DNA of 16,738 nt from Planctomycetota bacterium (GCA_020425885.1 JAGQRA010000731.1:1-16738); one strand, 5' to 3'. Positions 1 through 8,222 are shown, numbered from the stretch's first letter. Numbers and translations: made by a program. The notes: generated by a model from the letters alone, not told the origin.

Positions 1-143
1 AGTACCGACTGACGGTTCCCAACAACCCTGGCCTCGTCGGCATGCACTTCTTCAACCAGGCGTTGGCGCTCGACCCCGGCGCCGGCAACGTTCTCGGCGC
101 GGTCGTCTCCGACGCCGCGGAGGGCGTCATCGGTCACTGGTAG
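1..143 (+). CDS. C-terminus of a secreted protein (partial, 5' end outside window)
   Basis: An open frame enters from the left edge (first full codon at base 3) and stops at TAG 141-143, giving 46 residues. The visible tail contains PNNPGLVGMHFFNQALALDP and ends SDAAEGVIGHW. Tails of the form 'PNNP.L.G...F.QA...DP...G...S.A....IG' recur at the C-termini of large exported proteins in planctomycetes, so this is probably the end of such a protein. The catalytic or binding part lies outside the window, so no function can be given. The family assignment rests on remembered resemblance and is moderate; the reading frame itself is clear. Confidence 0.6.
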   Translation, partial: YRLTVPNNPGLVGMHFFNQALALDPGAGNVLGAVVSDAAEGVIGHW

Positions 144-268
144 CACGGAGATGGCGCTCGCCCGAGTGCGAATCGGCCGACCCGGGCGGTTCCATGCTCG
201 TGGATCGTCGCGCCGTCGCAGTCCACCGACGCCTTGCCGCCGGCGCGCCTTTCACCGACAGTTCGGCC

Positions 269-2566
269 ATGCGCCATCATGCCCTCGCCCTGGCCTGCCT
301 CGCGACCTCTCTGCTCTGTGCCCAGGACGAACCGGATCCGTTCGGCCACTCGCGTCACGGCTCGGAGTTCGACGAAGGGCCGCGGCAGGCGGCCTACCTG
401 ATGCCGGGGATGAGCGCGGCGGTGCACTTCCCGGTCGCGGGGCTGTCGGCCGAGGCGCAGCTGTTCTTCGACCAGGCGATGACCCAGCAACACGGCTTCT
501 GGTACTACGAGTCGGAACGCAGCTTCCGCCAGGTCGCGAAGCTCCGGCCCGACTGCGCCATGGCCTACTGGGGCATGGCGATGGCCAACCGCGATCTGCC
601 GGTGCGCGCCGCCGGGTTCACCGCCAACGCCGTCATGCGCGCCACGGACCTGCCGCGCAACGAGCGGCTGTGGATCGAGGCCTGGGCCAGGTACTACGAC
701 ATCGACGAGGCCAGGCAGGGCGAACTGCGGAGCGGCGATGGCGAGCGTGTCGCCAAGGCCAAGGAGGCGATCGCGGCGGCGACGGGCGAGCGTGAGAAGG
801 ACAACAAGGAGAAGAAGAACCGGCGCGAACTGCGTCTGCTCGAGGACCTCGACACCATCGTGCACGAGTTCCCGGACGACCTCGAGGCCAAGGCGCTGCT
901 GGCCGTTCACATCTGGTACGCCTACGGCTGGGGCGGCGGCGTTGCGATCAGCTCGTACGGCGCGGTCGACGCGCTGCTCGATCAGGTGTTCGACAAGGAA
1001 CCGCTGCACCCGGCGCATCACTACCGCGTCCACCTGTGGGATCAGCGGGTCGCCGATCGCGCGCTGGCCTCGGCGGCGGTGATGGGCAGCACCGCGCCGG
1101 CGATCGCGCACCAATGGCACATGGCGGGGCACATCTACGCCAAGCTCGATCGTCACGCCGAGGCGGCGTGGCAGCAGGAGGCCTCGAGCCGCGCCGATCA
1201 CGCCCACATGCAGCGCGACCGCGTGATGCCGTTCGAGATCCACAACTACGGTCACAACCAGGAGTGGTTGTGCCGCAGCCTGTCGCACGTCGGTCGCTGG
1301 CAGCAGGCGCTCGAGCTGGCCAAGAACATGGCCGAGCTGCCGCGGCATCCGAAGAAGAACCGTCCGGCCAAGGGCGGCGACATCGCCGGCTATGCCCGGC
1401 AGCGCATCGCCATGGTGTGCGAGGACCACGAGCTCTGGGCCGAGGCGGTCGCGTTGTGTCGCGACGGCTACCTCGAGTCCGGCGGTGATCTGAAAGGCGA
1501 GGTGGCGCGGCTGTCGTTGCTCGGCCGGGCGCTGTTCCGCCTCGATCGGTCGGACGAGGCCGAGCGTGTCGTCGCCGAGGCCGATGCGCTGCTGGTCCGG
1601 GCGCGCGCCGAACGGGCGGCGGCGATCGACGGGGCCGAGGACGCGGCGATCGCGGCTTCGAAGGACCGGGCCGCGACCGACAAGGCCATCGACGAGGCCT
1701 GGCGCAAGAGCACGGTCGGCGTCGGGCAGGTGCTCGACCTGCAGCGCGAGCTGCGCGGCGAACGGTCGCTGGCGGCGGGAGATGCCACAGCGGCGGCGGC
1801 CGAGTTCGAGGCCGTGAAGGGCATGTCGAAAGCGCTGCTCGCCGACGTCCGGATCAGGGCCGGCCAGGCCGACAAGGCCGTCGAGCTGTTGGAGAAGGAG
1901 GTCAAGGCCCGGCCCGGTCGGCTGCCGACGCTGCGTCGTCTGGTGACGGCCCACCGCGCGGTCGGCGGCGATGCAGCGGCGCAGCGGGTGCGCGAGCTCG
2001 AGGCGCAGATCGCGGCGATCCCGGCCGACATCGCCGCGTTCGGCGCCGACTTCGGCTCGCGGCCGCCGCTGGAGTCGCTCGGTCCGTTCCGCTGGCACCC
2101 GACCAGGGCACCCGCGCTCGAGCTGCCCGTCGCGGGTGGGGGCACGTTCCGGCTCGACGGCGGGCAGCCGACGTTGGTGGTGTTCTACCTCGGCTTCGGT
2201 TGCCTGCACTGCGTCGAACAGCTGCAGGCGATCGCGCCGCTGGCCGAGCGGTTCGCGGCCGCCGGGATCCGCATCGTCGCCGTCGGCTCCGATACGGCGG
2301 CGAAGGCATACGAGTCGCTGCAGGCGCTCGACGAGGGTGAGCGCTTCCCGTTCCCGCTGCTCGCCGATCCCGAGCTCTTGGCCTTCAAGACCTGGCGCTG
2401 CTTCGACGACTTCGAGGTCATGCCGTTGCACGGCACGTTCCTCGTCGACGGCGACGGTCGCGTGTGCTGGCAGGACATCTCGTTCGAGCCGTTCACCGAG
2501 GTCGAGTGGCTGCTCGGCGAGTGCCGCCGTCTGCTGGCGCTGCCGGCGGCGTCCGGCGCCAGGTGA
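269..2566 (+). CDS. Secreted TPR-repeat protein with C-terminal thioredoxin-like (redoxin) domain
   Basis: The protein has about 765 residues from the ATG at 269, chosen because it opens directly with a signal peptide (MRHHALALACLATSLLCAQ); the frame is open further upstream but that stretch is not signal-like. Residues about 50-600 are alpha-helical and TPR-like, including a helix pair ending RPDCAMAYWGMAMAN, a pattern typical of one family of bacterial TPR proteins. The last ~150 residues form a thioredoxin/AhpC-TSA-like fold, with a strand FYLGFGC followed by a CLHC motif (Cys645, Cys648), then a strand IRIVAVGSD and a conserved-looking FLVDGDGRVCW edge. A CxxC pair suggests thiol-disulfide exchange outside the cytoplasm, with the TPR part binding a partner; this is inference. 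No operon partner is obvious: the next gene starts 111 bases on. A histidine between the cysteines is unusual but compatible with an oxidising or disulfide-shuffling role. Confidence 0.75.
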   Translation: MRHHALALACLATSLLCAQDEPDPFGHSRHGSEFDEGPRQAAYLMPGMSAAVHFPVAGLSAEAQLFFDQAMTQQHGFWYYESERSFRQVAKLRPDCAMAYWGMAMANRDLPVRAAGFTANAVMRATDLPRNERLWIEAWARYYDIDEARQGELRSGDGERVAKAKEAIAAATGEREKDNKEKKNRRELRLLEDLDTIVHEFPDDLEAKALLAVHIWYAYGWGGGVAISSYGAVDALLDQVFDKEPLHPAHHYRVHLWDQRVADRALASAAVMGSTAPAIAHQWHMAGHIYAKLDRHAEAAWQQEASSRADHAHMQRDRVMPFEIHNYGHNQEWLCRSLSHVGRWQQALELAKNMAELPRHPKKNRPAKGGDIAGYARQRIAMVCEDHELWAEAVALCRDGYLESGGDLKGEVARLSLLGRALFRLDRSDEAERVVAEADALLVRARAERAAAIDGAEDAAIAASKDRAATDKAIDEAWRKSTVGVGQVLDLQRELRGERSLAAGDATAAAAEFEAVKGMSKALLADVRIRAGQADKAVELLEKEVKARPGRLPTLRRLVTAHRAVGGDAAAQRVRELEAQIAAIPADIAAFGADFGSRPPLESLGPFRWHPTRAPALELPVAGGGTFRLDGGQPTLVVFYLGFGCLHCVEQLQAIAPLAERFAAAGIRIVAVGSDTAAKAYESLQALDEGERFPFPLLADPELLAFKTWRCFDDFEVMPLHGTFLVDGDGRVCWQDISFEPFTEVEWLLGECRRLLALPAASGAR

Positions 2567-2667
2567 CGAACCGGCTCGAGGTCGATCGCAAGTAGTGGTC
2601 TGCGCCGTTGCTGACGACACCTCGGCGTGGCATCCTCTGCCTTCCCGCCAACCACCCACCCGCCACC

Positions 2668-2672
2668 GGAGG
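2668..2672 (+). promoter_or_regulatory. Ribosome binding site GGAGG deciding a TTG start
   Basis: GGAGG lies five bases before a TTG at 2678. It supports that TTG as the start of the adenylyltransferase rather than the upstream in-frame ATG at 2627, which has no such site and would add a proline-rich, non-conserved stretch of 17 residues. Confidence 0.55.
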
Positions 2673-2677
2673 CACGT

Positions 2678-3268
2678 TTGGTCGTCATACCTCGCAAGCA
2701 GCGATCCAAGGACAAGGTCATTCCCGATCGCCGCAGTCTCGGCTTGATCCTCAACGGGCTGCGCGCCAGCGGCAAGACGATCATCCTGACCAACGGCGTC
2801 TTCGATCTGCTGCACGTCGGCCACACGCGCTGTCTCGAGGACGCGCGATCACGCGGCGACTACCTCGTCGTCGCCTGCAACAGCGACAAGTCGGCCGAGG
2901 CGCTCAAGGGCAAGGGCCGACCCGTGCTGCCGCTGGCCGAACGCATGGAGATGCTGTCGGCGCTGTCGTTCGTCGACTACGTCACGGCGTTCGAGGAGGA
3001 GACCGCGGATGCGCTGCTCGAGCAGCTGCAGCCGACCCTCTACGCCAAGGGCACCGACTACACCATCAAGACGTTGCCGGAGCGGGACACGATCAAGGCG
3101 CTCGGCATCAAGGCCGTGTTCGTCGGCGACAAGAAGGGGCACTCGACCGCGAAGCTGATCCAGAAGGTGCAGAAGATGCAGACGGCCGCCGGCGCCGCGA
3201 AGAAGGTCGCGAAGCCGGCAGCCAAGAAGGCGGTCGGCAAGAAGACGGCCAGGAAGGCCGCCAGGTAG
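2678..3268 (+). CDS. rfaE2: D-glycero-beta-D-manno-heptose 1-phosphate adenylyltransferase (RfaE2/HldE C-domain type) with Lys/Ala-rich tail
   Basis: This is a 196-residue cytidylyltransferase-fold nucleotidyltransferase. The signature TNGVFDLLHVGH (HxGH at residues 46-49) opens the nucleotide site. NSD.S...LKG.GRP..P...R....AL..VDYV matches RfaE2/HldE C-domains, and GHSTAKLI is the counterpart of the usual 'STT.LI' motif near the C-terminus. The enzyme activates heptose-1-phosphate with ATP to ADP-heptose for lipopolysaccharide-type cores or heptosylated glycans, in the cytosol. No HldE kinase domain is fused and no kinase gene is visible nearby. The last ~30 residues are an unusual basic tail of repeating AAKK/AKK/GKK units, like a histone H1 tail, absent from standard RfaE2. 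The TTG start is chosen from the GGAGG before it; ATG at 2627 is the alternative. A related cytidylyltransferase with another sugar or alcohol substrate is possible. Confidence 0.8.
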   Translation: MVVIPRKQRSKDKVIPDRRSLGLILNGLRASGKTIILTNGVFDLLHVGHTRCLEDARSRGDYLVVACNSDKSAEALKGKGRPVLPLAERMEMLSALSFVDYVTAFEEETADALLEQLQPTLYAKGTDYTIKTLPERDTIKALGIKAVFVGDKKGHSTAKLIQKVQKMQTAAGAAKKVAKPAAKKAVGKKTARKAAR

Positions 3269-3276
3269 GCACCCGC

Positions 3277-4656
3277 ATGCGGCTCCCGGCGCTGCTGGTC
3301 CTCGGCTGCGGTCTGCTGCCGATCTCGCTGCCGGCGCAGAGCGTCAACGAGCAGCTGCAGAAGCGCTACGAGAAGGCGCACAAGGAGGAGCTGCTCGCGT
3401 CCGGCCAACGCCACGTCAACCTGGGCTGGGCGATCCGCAAGACCGGCCTGCAGCAGCAGGCCACCTACCAGTTCGTGCGTGCGGTCGAGGTCTCCGAGGG
3501 CACCCACGGCGGCGCCAACATGGTGCTCAACATCGTGCGCACCTACGGCGAGGCGTTCTGGCGGAAGGCGCGCAAGAAGCCGACGCGGGCCGCGCTCGCC
3601 GGCTACAGGAAGCGCGCGTCCGCGATCGAGAAGGCCGACCGCAAGGGGCAGGTCGACCTGGCCCGGGATGCCGAGCAGGCCCGGTTGCAGGATCGGGCCC
3701 GAGAGCACTGGCTGGCGGCCCTGCGCCTCGGCGCCGAGCTGGTGATCACCGACAAGGGCGCCAAGATCGACGGCAAGAAGGTGTCGGACGAGACGGTGGC
3801 CTGGCTGCAGCAGCAGACCCTCGAGGTCGATGGCAAGCGGGCGTTCGATCCCGGGGCGCAGACGGCGCCGAAGCTCTCGGGCGTGAGCGAGGTGGCGAGC
3901 GAGGAGCTCGTCGTGCGCACCGATCTCGGCGCCGAGGTCGCGAAGGACCTGCACGCGCTCGGCCTGGCGCTCTGCGAACCGCTCGAAGAGCGCTTCGATG
4001 GCGTGCCGGTGAAGGCGCTGCGGTTGTTCGTGTTCGCCAAGCGCGCCGACTACGAGAGCTACCTCGCCGGGCTCGGCCACAAGGACACGGCCGGCCGCGG
4101 ACTGTGTGACTACGGCACCTACCAGACGCTGGTCTGCGCCGAGGGGCTCGAGGCGCCGGATCTGCAAGCGATCGTGCTGCACGAGCTGACGCACCTCTAC
4201 TTCTTCGGCTGCTTCCCGATCGCGATGCCGGATTGGTATGCCGAAGGCCTGGCCGAGACCTACGGCGGGCAGGGCACGTTCGGCTGGCAGGGCGGCAAGC
4301 TCACGGTCGGCGGACCGATGCGCGCCGACCGCATCGCGGCGGTCGTGGCGCAGCCGTTGCCGCTGGCCGAGCTGTTCGTCGCCGACGCGATGCAGATGCT
4401 GCGCACCGACGACGAGCGCGGTCTGCGTTTCTACACGCAGTGCCAGCTGCTGCAGCGCTTCCTGCTGCAGCCGGACAATCCCTGGCGCGAGCGGTTCCTG
4501 TGGTGGGAGAACGAGTGCTGGGGCACGCTGGCCGGGTCGTCCTCGACCATCAGGCTCGGCGACGCCGCGCCGGCCAAGGCCTCGTTCGCGCGCCTGTTCG
4601 ACGAGGATCGGGATCGGCTCGAGAAGGCCTTCGTGGACTGGCTCGCCGGTCAGTGA
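3277..4656 (+). CDS. Secreted HExxH zinc metallopeptidase-like protein (peptidase MA / DUF1570-like)
   Basis: The protein has 459 residues and starts at ATG 3277, eight bases after the stop of the adenylyltransferase gene, so the two are probably cotranscribed. The N-terminus MRLPALLVLGCGLLPISLPAQ is a signal peptide cleaved near residue 21. Residues 30-200 are charged and helical, with no domain I recognise. Residues 302-306 are HELTH in the context IVLHELTHLYFFG, followed by DWYAEGLAETYG with a glutamate at 323. An HExxH helix plus a downstream WxxEGxAE glutamate is the zinc-binding layout of gluzincin-type peptidases of the MA clan. The protein therefore probably hydrolyses peptide bonds in the periplasm or outside the cell; the substrate is unknown. 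A catalytically active enzyme is likely because both histidines and both glutamates are present. The exact family is uncertain. Confidence 0.75.
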   Translation: MRLPALLVLGCGLLPISLPAQSVNEQLQKRYEKAHKEELLASGQRHVNLGWAIRKTGLQQQATYQFVRAVEVSEGTHGGANMVLNIVRTYGEAFWRKARKKPTRAALAGYRKRASAIEKADRKGQVDLARDAEQARLQDRAREHWLAALRLGAELVITDKGAKIDGKKVSDETVAWLQQQTLEVDGKRAFDPGAQTAPKLSGVSEVASEELVVRTDLGAEVAKDLHALGLALCEPLEERFDGVPVKALRLFVFAKRADYESYLAGLGHKDTAGRGLCDYGTYQTLVCAEGLEAPDLQAIVLHELTHLYFFGCFPIAMPDWYAEGLAETYGGQGTFGWQGGKLTVGGPMRADRIAAVVAQPLPLAELFVADAMQMLRTDDERGLRFYTQCQLLQRFLLQPDNPWRERFLWWENECWGTLAGSSSTIRLGDAAPAKASFARLFDEDRDRLEKAFVDWLAGQ

Positions 4657-4750
4657 GAGGCGTCGCCGCCCTTCGTGTGTCGCGGCGCTGTCACCGGCGC
4701 GAGGGAGCGGGATCAAGGCCGTCGCTGGCCGGCGTCGATGTCGTGCCGAC

Positions 4751-5671
4751 ATGGTGGCCAGCGCCGCACCACAACCGATGTCTCAGGGCTACTTCGCCAT
4801 TCCGCTCTCGGGATTGGCGGCGCAGGACGCATTGACCTTCCCGCTCTACCTGCGTACGGCGGAGCAGGCCTGGGTGCTGTATCGGCCGGCGACCGCCAAG
4901 CTCGATGCGTCCCAGGTCGGGCGTCTGCAGGCCGAGGGCATCGCCCAGCTCTTCATCCGCAACGCCGATCGCGGGCTCTACTTCTCGCGGGTCGGCGACG
5001 CGCTCGACGAGATCCTGCTCGAACGCGGTGTGCCACTCGAGGCGCGCGTCGACGTGCTGCAGGGAATAGCGACGCAGATGGCCGAGTCGTTGCTGGCGGC
5101 GCCGCCGGACCGGGCCGGGATCGCCAAGGCCCGCAAGGTGATGATCGCGACCAGCGGGCTGATGCTGCGCGAGAACGGCGGCTTCTCGGCGATGCGCCGC
5201 ATGATGTCGGGCAGCAAGGAGCTGGCCCACCACAGTTTGACGGTGGGGTTCCTGTGCATGGGACTCGCGCGCAACATGCTCGGCGCCGACTCGAACGCGC
5301 TGATGACCGCGGGGCTCGCCGGTCTGCTGCACGACGTCGGCAAGATCGGTCACGAGAGCACGGGCAGCGATCCCGAACACGTCATGCGCGGGGCGGACTA
5401 CCTGCAGGGTCTCGGTCTGCCGGAGCCGGTCGTCGAGGCCGCTCGCCTCCATCACGAGCGCTGGGACGGCTCGGGCTTCCCGTACGGACTGAGCGGCGTA
5501 CAGGTGCCCGAGGTGGCCCGCGTCGTCGCCGTGGTCAACACGTTCGACAAGGTCTATTCGGGGCAGCGGCCGCGGGTCGGCGTGTTCGACGCGCTGCGCA
5601 TCCTCGCCCAGGCCTATCGCGGTTGTTTCGAACCGAAGCTGGCCGCCGGCCTCATCAGCCTGTTCCGGTAG
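4751..5671 (+). CDS. HD-GYP domain protein, putative cyclic-di-GMP phosphodiesterase
   Basis: The protein has 306 residues from ATG 4751; a second ATG at 4778 (MSQGYFAIP) is equally possible, and neither has a clear ribosome site. Residues ~15-90 form a small N-terminal domain (LYLRTAEQAWVLYR ... LFIRNADRGLYF) like those preceding HD-GYP domains in some Gram-negative proteins. The catalytic part has His160/161, the HDVGK motif at 194-198, His210 and HHERWDGSGFP at 234-244. These match the metal-binding and signature residues of HD-GYP enzymes, which hydrolyse cyclic-di-GMP to pGpG or GMP. The tyrosine of GYP is phenylalanine here, a mild change seen in other members. There is no receiver or membrane segment, so the input signal is unknown. 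The gene converges on the phosphatase gene with a two-base gap. Confidence 0.85.
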   Translation: MVASAAPQPMSQGYFAIPLSGLAAQDALTFPLYLRTAEQAWVLYRPATAKLDASQVGRLQAEGIAQLFIRNADRGLYFSRVGDALDEILLERGVPLEARVDVLQGIATQMAESLLAAPPDRAGIAKARKVMIATSGLMLRENGGFSAMRRMMSGSKELAHHSLTVGFLCMGLARNMLGADSNALMTAGLAGLLHDVGKIGHESTGSDPEHVMRGADYLQGLGLPEPVVEAARLHHERWDGSGFPYGLSGVQVPEVARVVAVVNTFDKVYSGQRPRVGVFDALRILAQAYRGCFEPKLAAGLISLFR

Positions 5672-5673
5672 GG

Positions 5674-6324
5674 CTACGCTTCGACCCCGAACGCCCGCCA
5701 GTAGACGTCGGCGTGCTCGGCGCGCAGCGTGGCTTCGTCATGGAAGCCGTACAGGCAGGCGATCGTGCGCAGACCGAGCGCCTTGCCCGCCCGCACGTCC
5801 TGGATGCCGTCGCCGACCATGACCGCGCCCTGCGGTGAGGCGCCGAGACGCTCGAGCGCGAGCCGCAACGGCGCCGGGTCGGGCTTTCTTTGCGGCAGCG
5901 TGTCGCCGCCGACGACCGCGCCCATCATGGCAGCGAGATCCAGATGCTCGATGATCGGCGTGGCGAACCGTTCGGGCTTGTTGGTGACCACGGCGAGCGG
6001 GTGGCCCGCGGCGTGCAGTCGATCGAGATGTTCGCGCGCGCCGGGGTAGAGCCGTACCGACACCGTGCATTGCTCGCGGTGGTGCTCGGCGTACTGGGCG
6101 AAGGCGGCGTCGAGGAAGGCCTCGGTCGGTTCGGGCATGACCGCGGCCAGCGCCCGCCGCAGCAGCACCCGGGCGCCGTCACCGACGAACGTCCGCACCG
6201 TCGCCAGGTCGGCGGCATCGAGTCCGTGCCGGGCGCGGACGTGGTTGGTGCTGGCGGCGATGTCGTCCAACGTGGCGGCGAGCGTGCCGTCGAGGTCGAA
6301 CAGGAAGGCTGGGGCTGGGGTCAC
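5674..6324 (-). CDS. HAD-superfamily phosphatase, phosphoglycolate phosphatase-like
   Basis: This 216-residue minus-strand gene uses a GTG start at 6324. All four HAD motifs are present: DLDGTL (nucleophile Asp10 and acid Asp12), TNK at 114-116, Lys147 in RKPDP, and GDGIQD with Asp172 and Asp176. The helical cap between motifs I and II (residues ~20-90) puts it in subfamily I with Gph-like phosphatases, which dephosphorylate small phosphometabolites such as 2-phosphoglycolate in the cytosol. The substrate cannot be fixed from sequence; a phospho-sugar or a pyrophosphate is also possible. Its start lies 29 bases from the divergent lipoprotein gene, so the promoters probably overlap. Confidence 0.85.
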   Translation of the reverse strand: MTPAPAFLFDLDGTLAATLDDIAASTNHVRARHGLDAADLATVRTFVGDGARVLLRRALAAVMPEPTEAFLDAAFAQYAEHHREQCTVSVRLYPGAREHLDRLHAAGHPLAVVTNKPERFATPIIEHLDLAAMMGAVVGGDTLPQRKPDPAPLRLALERLGASPQGAVMVGDGIQDVRAGKALGLRTIACLYGFHDEATLRAEHADVYWRAFGVEA

Positions 6325-6336
6325 GACGACCGTCGG

Positions 6337-6342
6337 TATACT
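6337..6342 (+). promoter_or_regulatory. Possible -10 box (TATACT) in the divergent gap
   Basis: TATACT is a rare AT-rich hexamer in this GC-rich DNA and sits 11 bases before the ATG at 6354, which would give a very short leader. No convincing -35 hexamer is found about 17 bases upstream, so this is a weak call. Confidence 0.28.
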
Positions 6343-6353
6343 GTGCCGCGCCG

Positions 6354-6797
6354 ATGAAGTCCGCCCGCCTGTCGCTGCTCGCCCTGCTCACGTTCACCTC
6401 GTGCGGCGTGGTCCATGAATGGAACGAGGTCCAGTCGGTGCCGATGACGCTGGCCGATTGCTACGACGGCATCGTCGACACGGCGACGACCGTCGGTCTC
6501 GTGCCCGACATCTCGGTCTGTGACCGCGGGCTCGCCATCTGGCAGTCGAAGTGGCGCGAGGTGTCGTTGCGGCCGTTCGGCCTCGGCCGTTTCCGGCTGC
6601 GGGCCGAGGTCCTGCTCGAGGAAGGTTCCGCCGAACGCGGCTGGGTCGTCCAGTTCGCCTTCGAACGCGAGAAGGTCGGCGACCCGCGCCGGGAGCGCAG
6701 TCCGATCGAAGAGGATTGGCAGGCCGATGGTCAGGACCGCGAGAAGGAAGCCCTGTTCGGCGAGCGGCTGCGGCGGCGGGTCGGGGTGAAGACCTGA
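6354..6797 (+). CDS. Small probable lipoprotein of unknown function
   Basis: This 147-residue protein starts at ATG 6354. The N-terminus MKSARLSLLALLTFTSC is a hydrophobic signal ending in Cys17; the box FTSC lacks the usual leucine at -3, so lipidation is likely but not certain. The mature part has a predicted alternating-strand stretch (LPDISVCDRGLAIWQSKWR, then FGRFRLRAEVLLEEG and GWVVQFAFERE) and a charged, Arg/Glu-rich C-terminus. I do not recognise a family. Similar small lipoproteins with a 'W.S.WR....PFG.GRFR...' pattern would be worth searching for. The gene is divergent from the phosphatase and separated by 144 bases from the glycosyltransferase operon, so it is probably not part of it. 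Confidence 0.65.
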   Translation: MKSARLSLLALLTFTSCGVVHEWNEVQSVPMTLADCYDGIVDTATTVGLVPDISVCDRGLAIWQSKWREVSLRPFGLGRFRLRAEVLLEEGSAERGWVVQFAFEREKVGDPRRERSPIEEDWQADGQDREKEALFGERLRRRVGVKT

Positions 6798-6908
6798 CCC
6801 CTGCGGTCACAGGCGCGTCGTTCGCGAATCGGCCCGGCTCTCAGGAAGCCCCCTTGGCAACGGTGGCCCGAACTTCGCGAGACCGATTCCCGGCCCGGGT
6901 GTTGCCCG

Positions 6909-6924
6909 CGGCAGGCCGCTGCCG
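6909..6924. repeat. Short perfect inverted repeat upstream of the glycosyltransferase operon
   Basis: CGGCAG (6909-6914) and CTGCCG (6919-6924) form a perfect 6-bp stem with a 4-base loop. It ends 9 bases before the GGAG ribosome site of the first glycosyltransferase. It could be a leader hairpin or an operator, or chance in GC-rich DNA. Confidence 0.35.
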
Positions 6925-6941
6925 ATCCTAACCGGAGCACC

Positions 6942-8222
6942 ATGCCCGAACTGTCCGTCCTGATCGTCAACTACAACACCTGGCGCGAGTGCATCGGCGC
7001 CGTGCGTACGTTGCGTGAACACGGGCCGGTCCGTCCCGATGGCACGCCGATGCCGTTCGAGTGCATCGTCGTCGACAACTGCTCGCCGATGCGGGCGCCG
7101 GGACAACAGCAGGCGCTCGAGGCCGAGCTGCGGCTCCTGGCCGAGGAGCAGGGTGATGCCGAGGCCGGCCGCTTGATCATGCACCCCGAGAACGGCGGCT
7201 ACAGCAAGGGCATGAACCTCGCCTTCGCGCACAGCCGCGGCCGCTGGATCCTGGTCAGCAATCCCGACCTCGTGTTCACGCCGGGGCTGATCGAGCGGCT
7301 GCAGCGCCACCTCGAGAACGACCCGAAGGCCGGCATCGTCGTGCCGAAGGGGTTCTGGGATCTCGGCTTCTCGGGGCGGCTGCCGCCGAACACGTTGCCG
7401 ACGTTGACGGATGTCGTCATCACCACGCTGGCGACCTATTCGCCGCGGCTCAGCGAGTGGCACGCCCGACGTCTGGCGCGGTCCTGGCTGCGCGTCTGGC
7501 AGGCCGACCGGCCGCTGGCGTTGCCGATGATGTCGGGCTGTCTGTTCCTGATCGAGCGGTCGTTCTTCGAGTCGATCGGCCTGTTCGACGAGCGCTACCC
7601 GCTCTACTACGAGGACGCCGACCTGTCGATGAAGATCCGCAAGGTCGGCCGCACCGTGACCCAGGTCCCCGACGCCGAGCTGGCGCACTTCGTCAACCGC
7701 TCCGGCATGTCGGACCCGACCACGATGTGGCAACGCCACGATCAGAGCCGCGTCCTCTACTACGAGAAGTGGTACGGGCGTCTCGGCACGGCGATGTTGC
7801 GCTGGTCGCAGAAGATCATGTCGTCGCCGCGGCTGGCACGCTGGCGCCGGCAGGCGCCGCACGGCCCGGTCCACGACCTCGGCGCCAGCGTCGATCGCCC
7901 GGTCATCGAGCTGCCGCGGCACTGCGACCGCTACCTGCTGCTGATGTCGCTCGACCCGCGCTTCTACCTGTCCGGCGGCATGCTGCTCAGCGGGCAGCGC
8001 TGGACGCCCGACGACCGCATGTGGTCGAACTTCCACTACGCGACGTTCTACTACACGGTCTACGACCTCACCGACGGTCGCTTCGAGCAGCTCGGCAAGT
8101 GGCGCTATCAATGCCTCTCGCACCTCGGTGAGCCGACGCCGGCGGGGCTTCAGGATCGGGCCCAGAAGGCTGCCCAGGAGGCGACCGTCGCGGCGGAGGC
8201 GGGCAAGGGAGAACGTCCGTGA
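6942..8222 (+). CDS. Glycosyltransferase family 2 with C-terminal extension (rhamnosyltransferase-like)
   Basis: The protein has 426 residues, and its ATG at 6942 has GGAG four bases upstream (6934-6937). The GT2 fold begins at residue 4 (LSVLIVNYNTW), with the nucleotide-sugar aspartate in IVVDNCSP. The metal-site motif is SNPDL (Asn107-Pro-Asp109), where many GT2 members have NSD or DDD. The acceptor-side motifs MMSGCLFLIERSFFESIGLFDE and YYEDADLSMKIRKVG are clear. This resembles the WbbL/rhamnosyltransferase group that builds surface polysaccharides from nucleotide sugars on the cytoplasmic face. Beyond residue ~300 there is an extra ~120-residue part (ELPRHCDRYLLLMSLDPRFYLSGG...) that is not in ordinary GT2 enzymes and may be a separate small beta-rich domain. 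It is the first gene of the operon, overlapping the next by four bases. Confidence 0.85.
   Translation: MPELSVLIVNYNTWRECIGAVRTLREHGPVRPDGTPMPFECIVVDNCSPMRAPGQQQALEAELRLLAEEQGDAEAGRLIMHPENGGYSKGMNLAFAHSRGRWILVSNPDLVFTPGLIERLQRHLENDPKAGIVVPKGFWDLGFSGRLPPNTLPTLTDVVITTLATYSPRLSEWHARRLARSWLRVWQADRPLALPMMSGCLFLIERSFFESIGLFDERYPLYYEDADLSMKIRKVGRTVTQVPDAELAHFVNRSGMSDPTTMWQRHDQSRVLYYEKWYGRLGTAMLRWSQKIMSSPRLARWRRQAPHGPVHDLGASVDRPVIELPRHCDRYLLLMSLDPRFYLSGGMLLSGQRWTPDDRMWSNFHYATFYYTVYDLTDGRFEQLGKWRYQCLSHLGEPTPAGLQDRAQKAAQEATVAAEAGKGERP

Noticed and set aside
134..2824. A very long open frame on the minus strand antisense to the TPR-redoxin gene
   Set aside because: It reads opposite a gene with a signal peptide and CxxC domain. 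Its translation is Arg/Gly/Ala-rich with no motif, as expected for antisense frames in very GC-rich DNA.
2608..3276. An in-frame extension of the metallopeptidase upstream to 2608
   Set aside because: It would run through the adenylyltransferase gene in another frame and hide the signal peptide that starts at 3277.
6853..6930. TTGCCC plus 17 bases plus ATCCTA as a sigma-70 promoter before the glycan operon
   Set aside because: The -10 match is poor and it would lie within a perfect inverted repeat and leave only 11 bases of leader containing the ribosome site.
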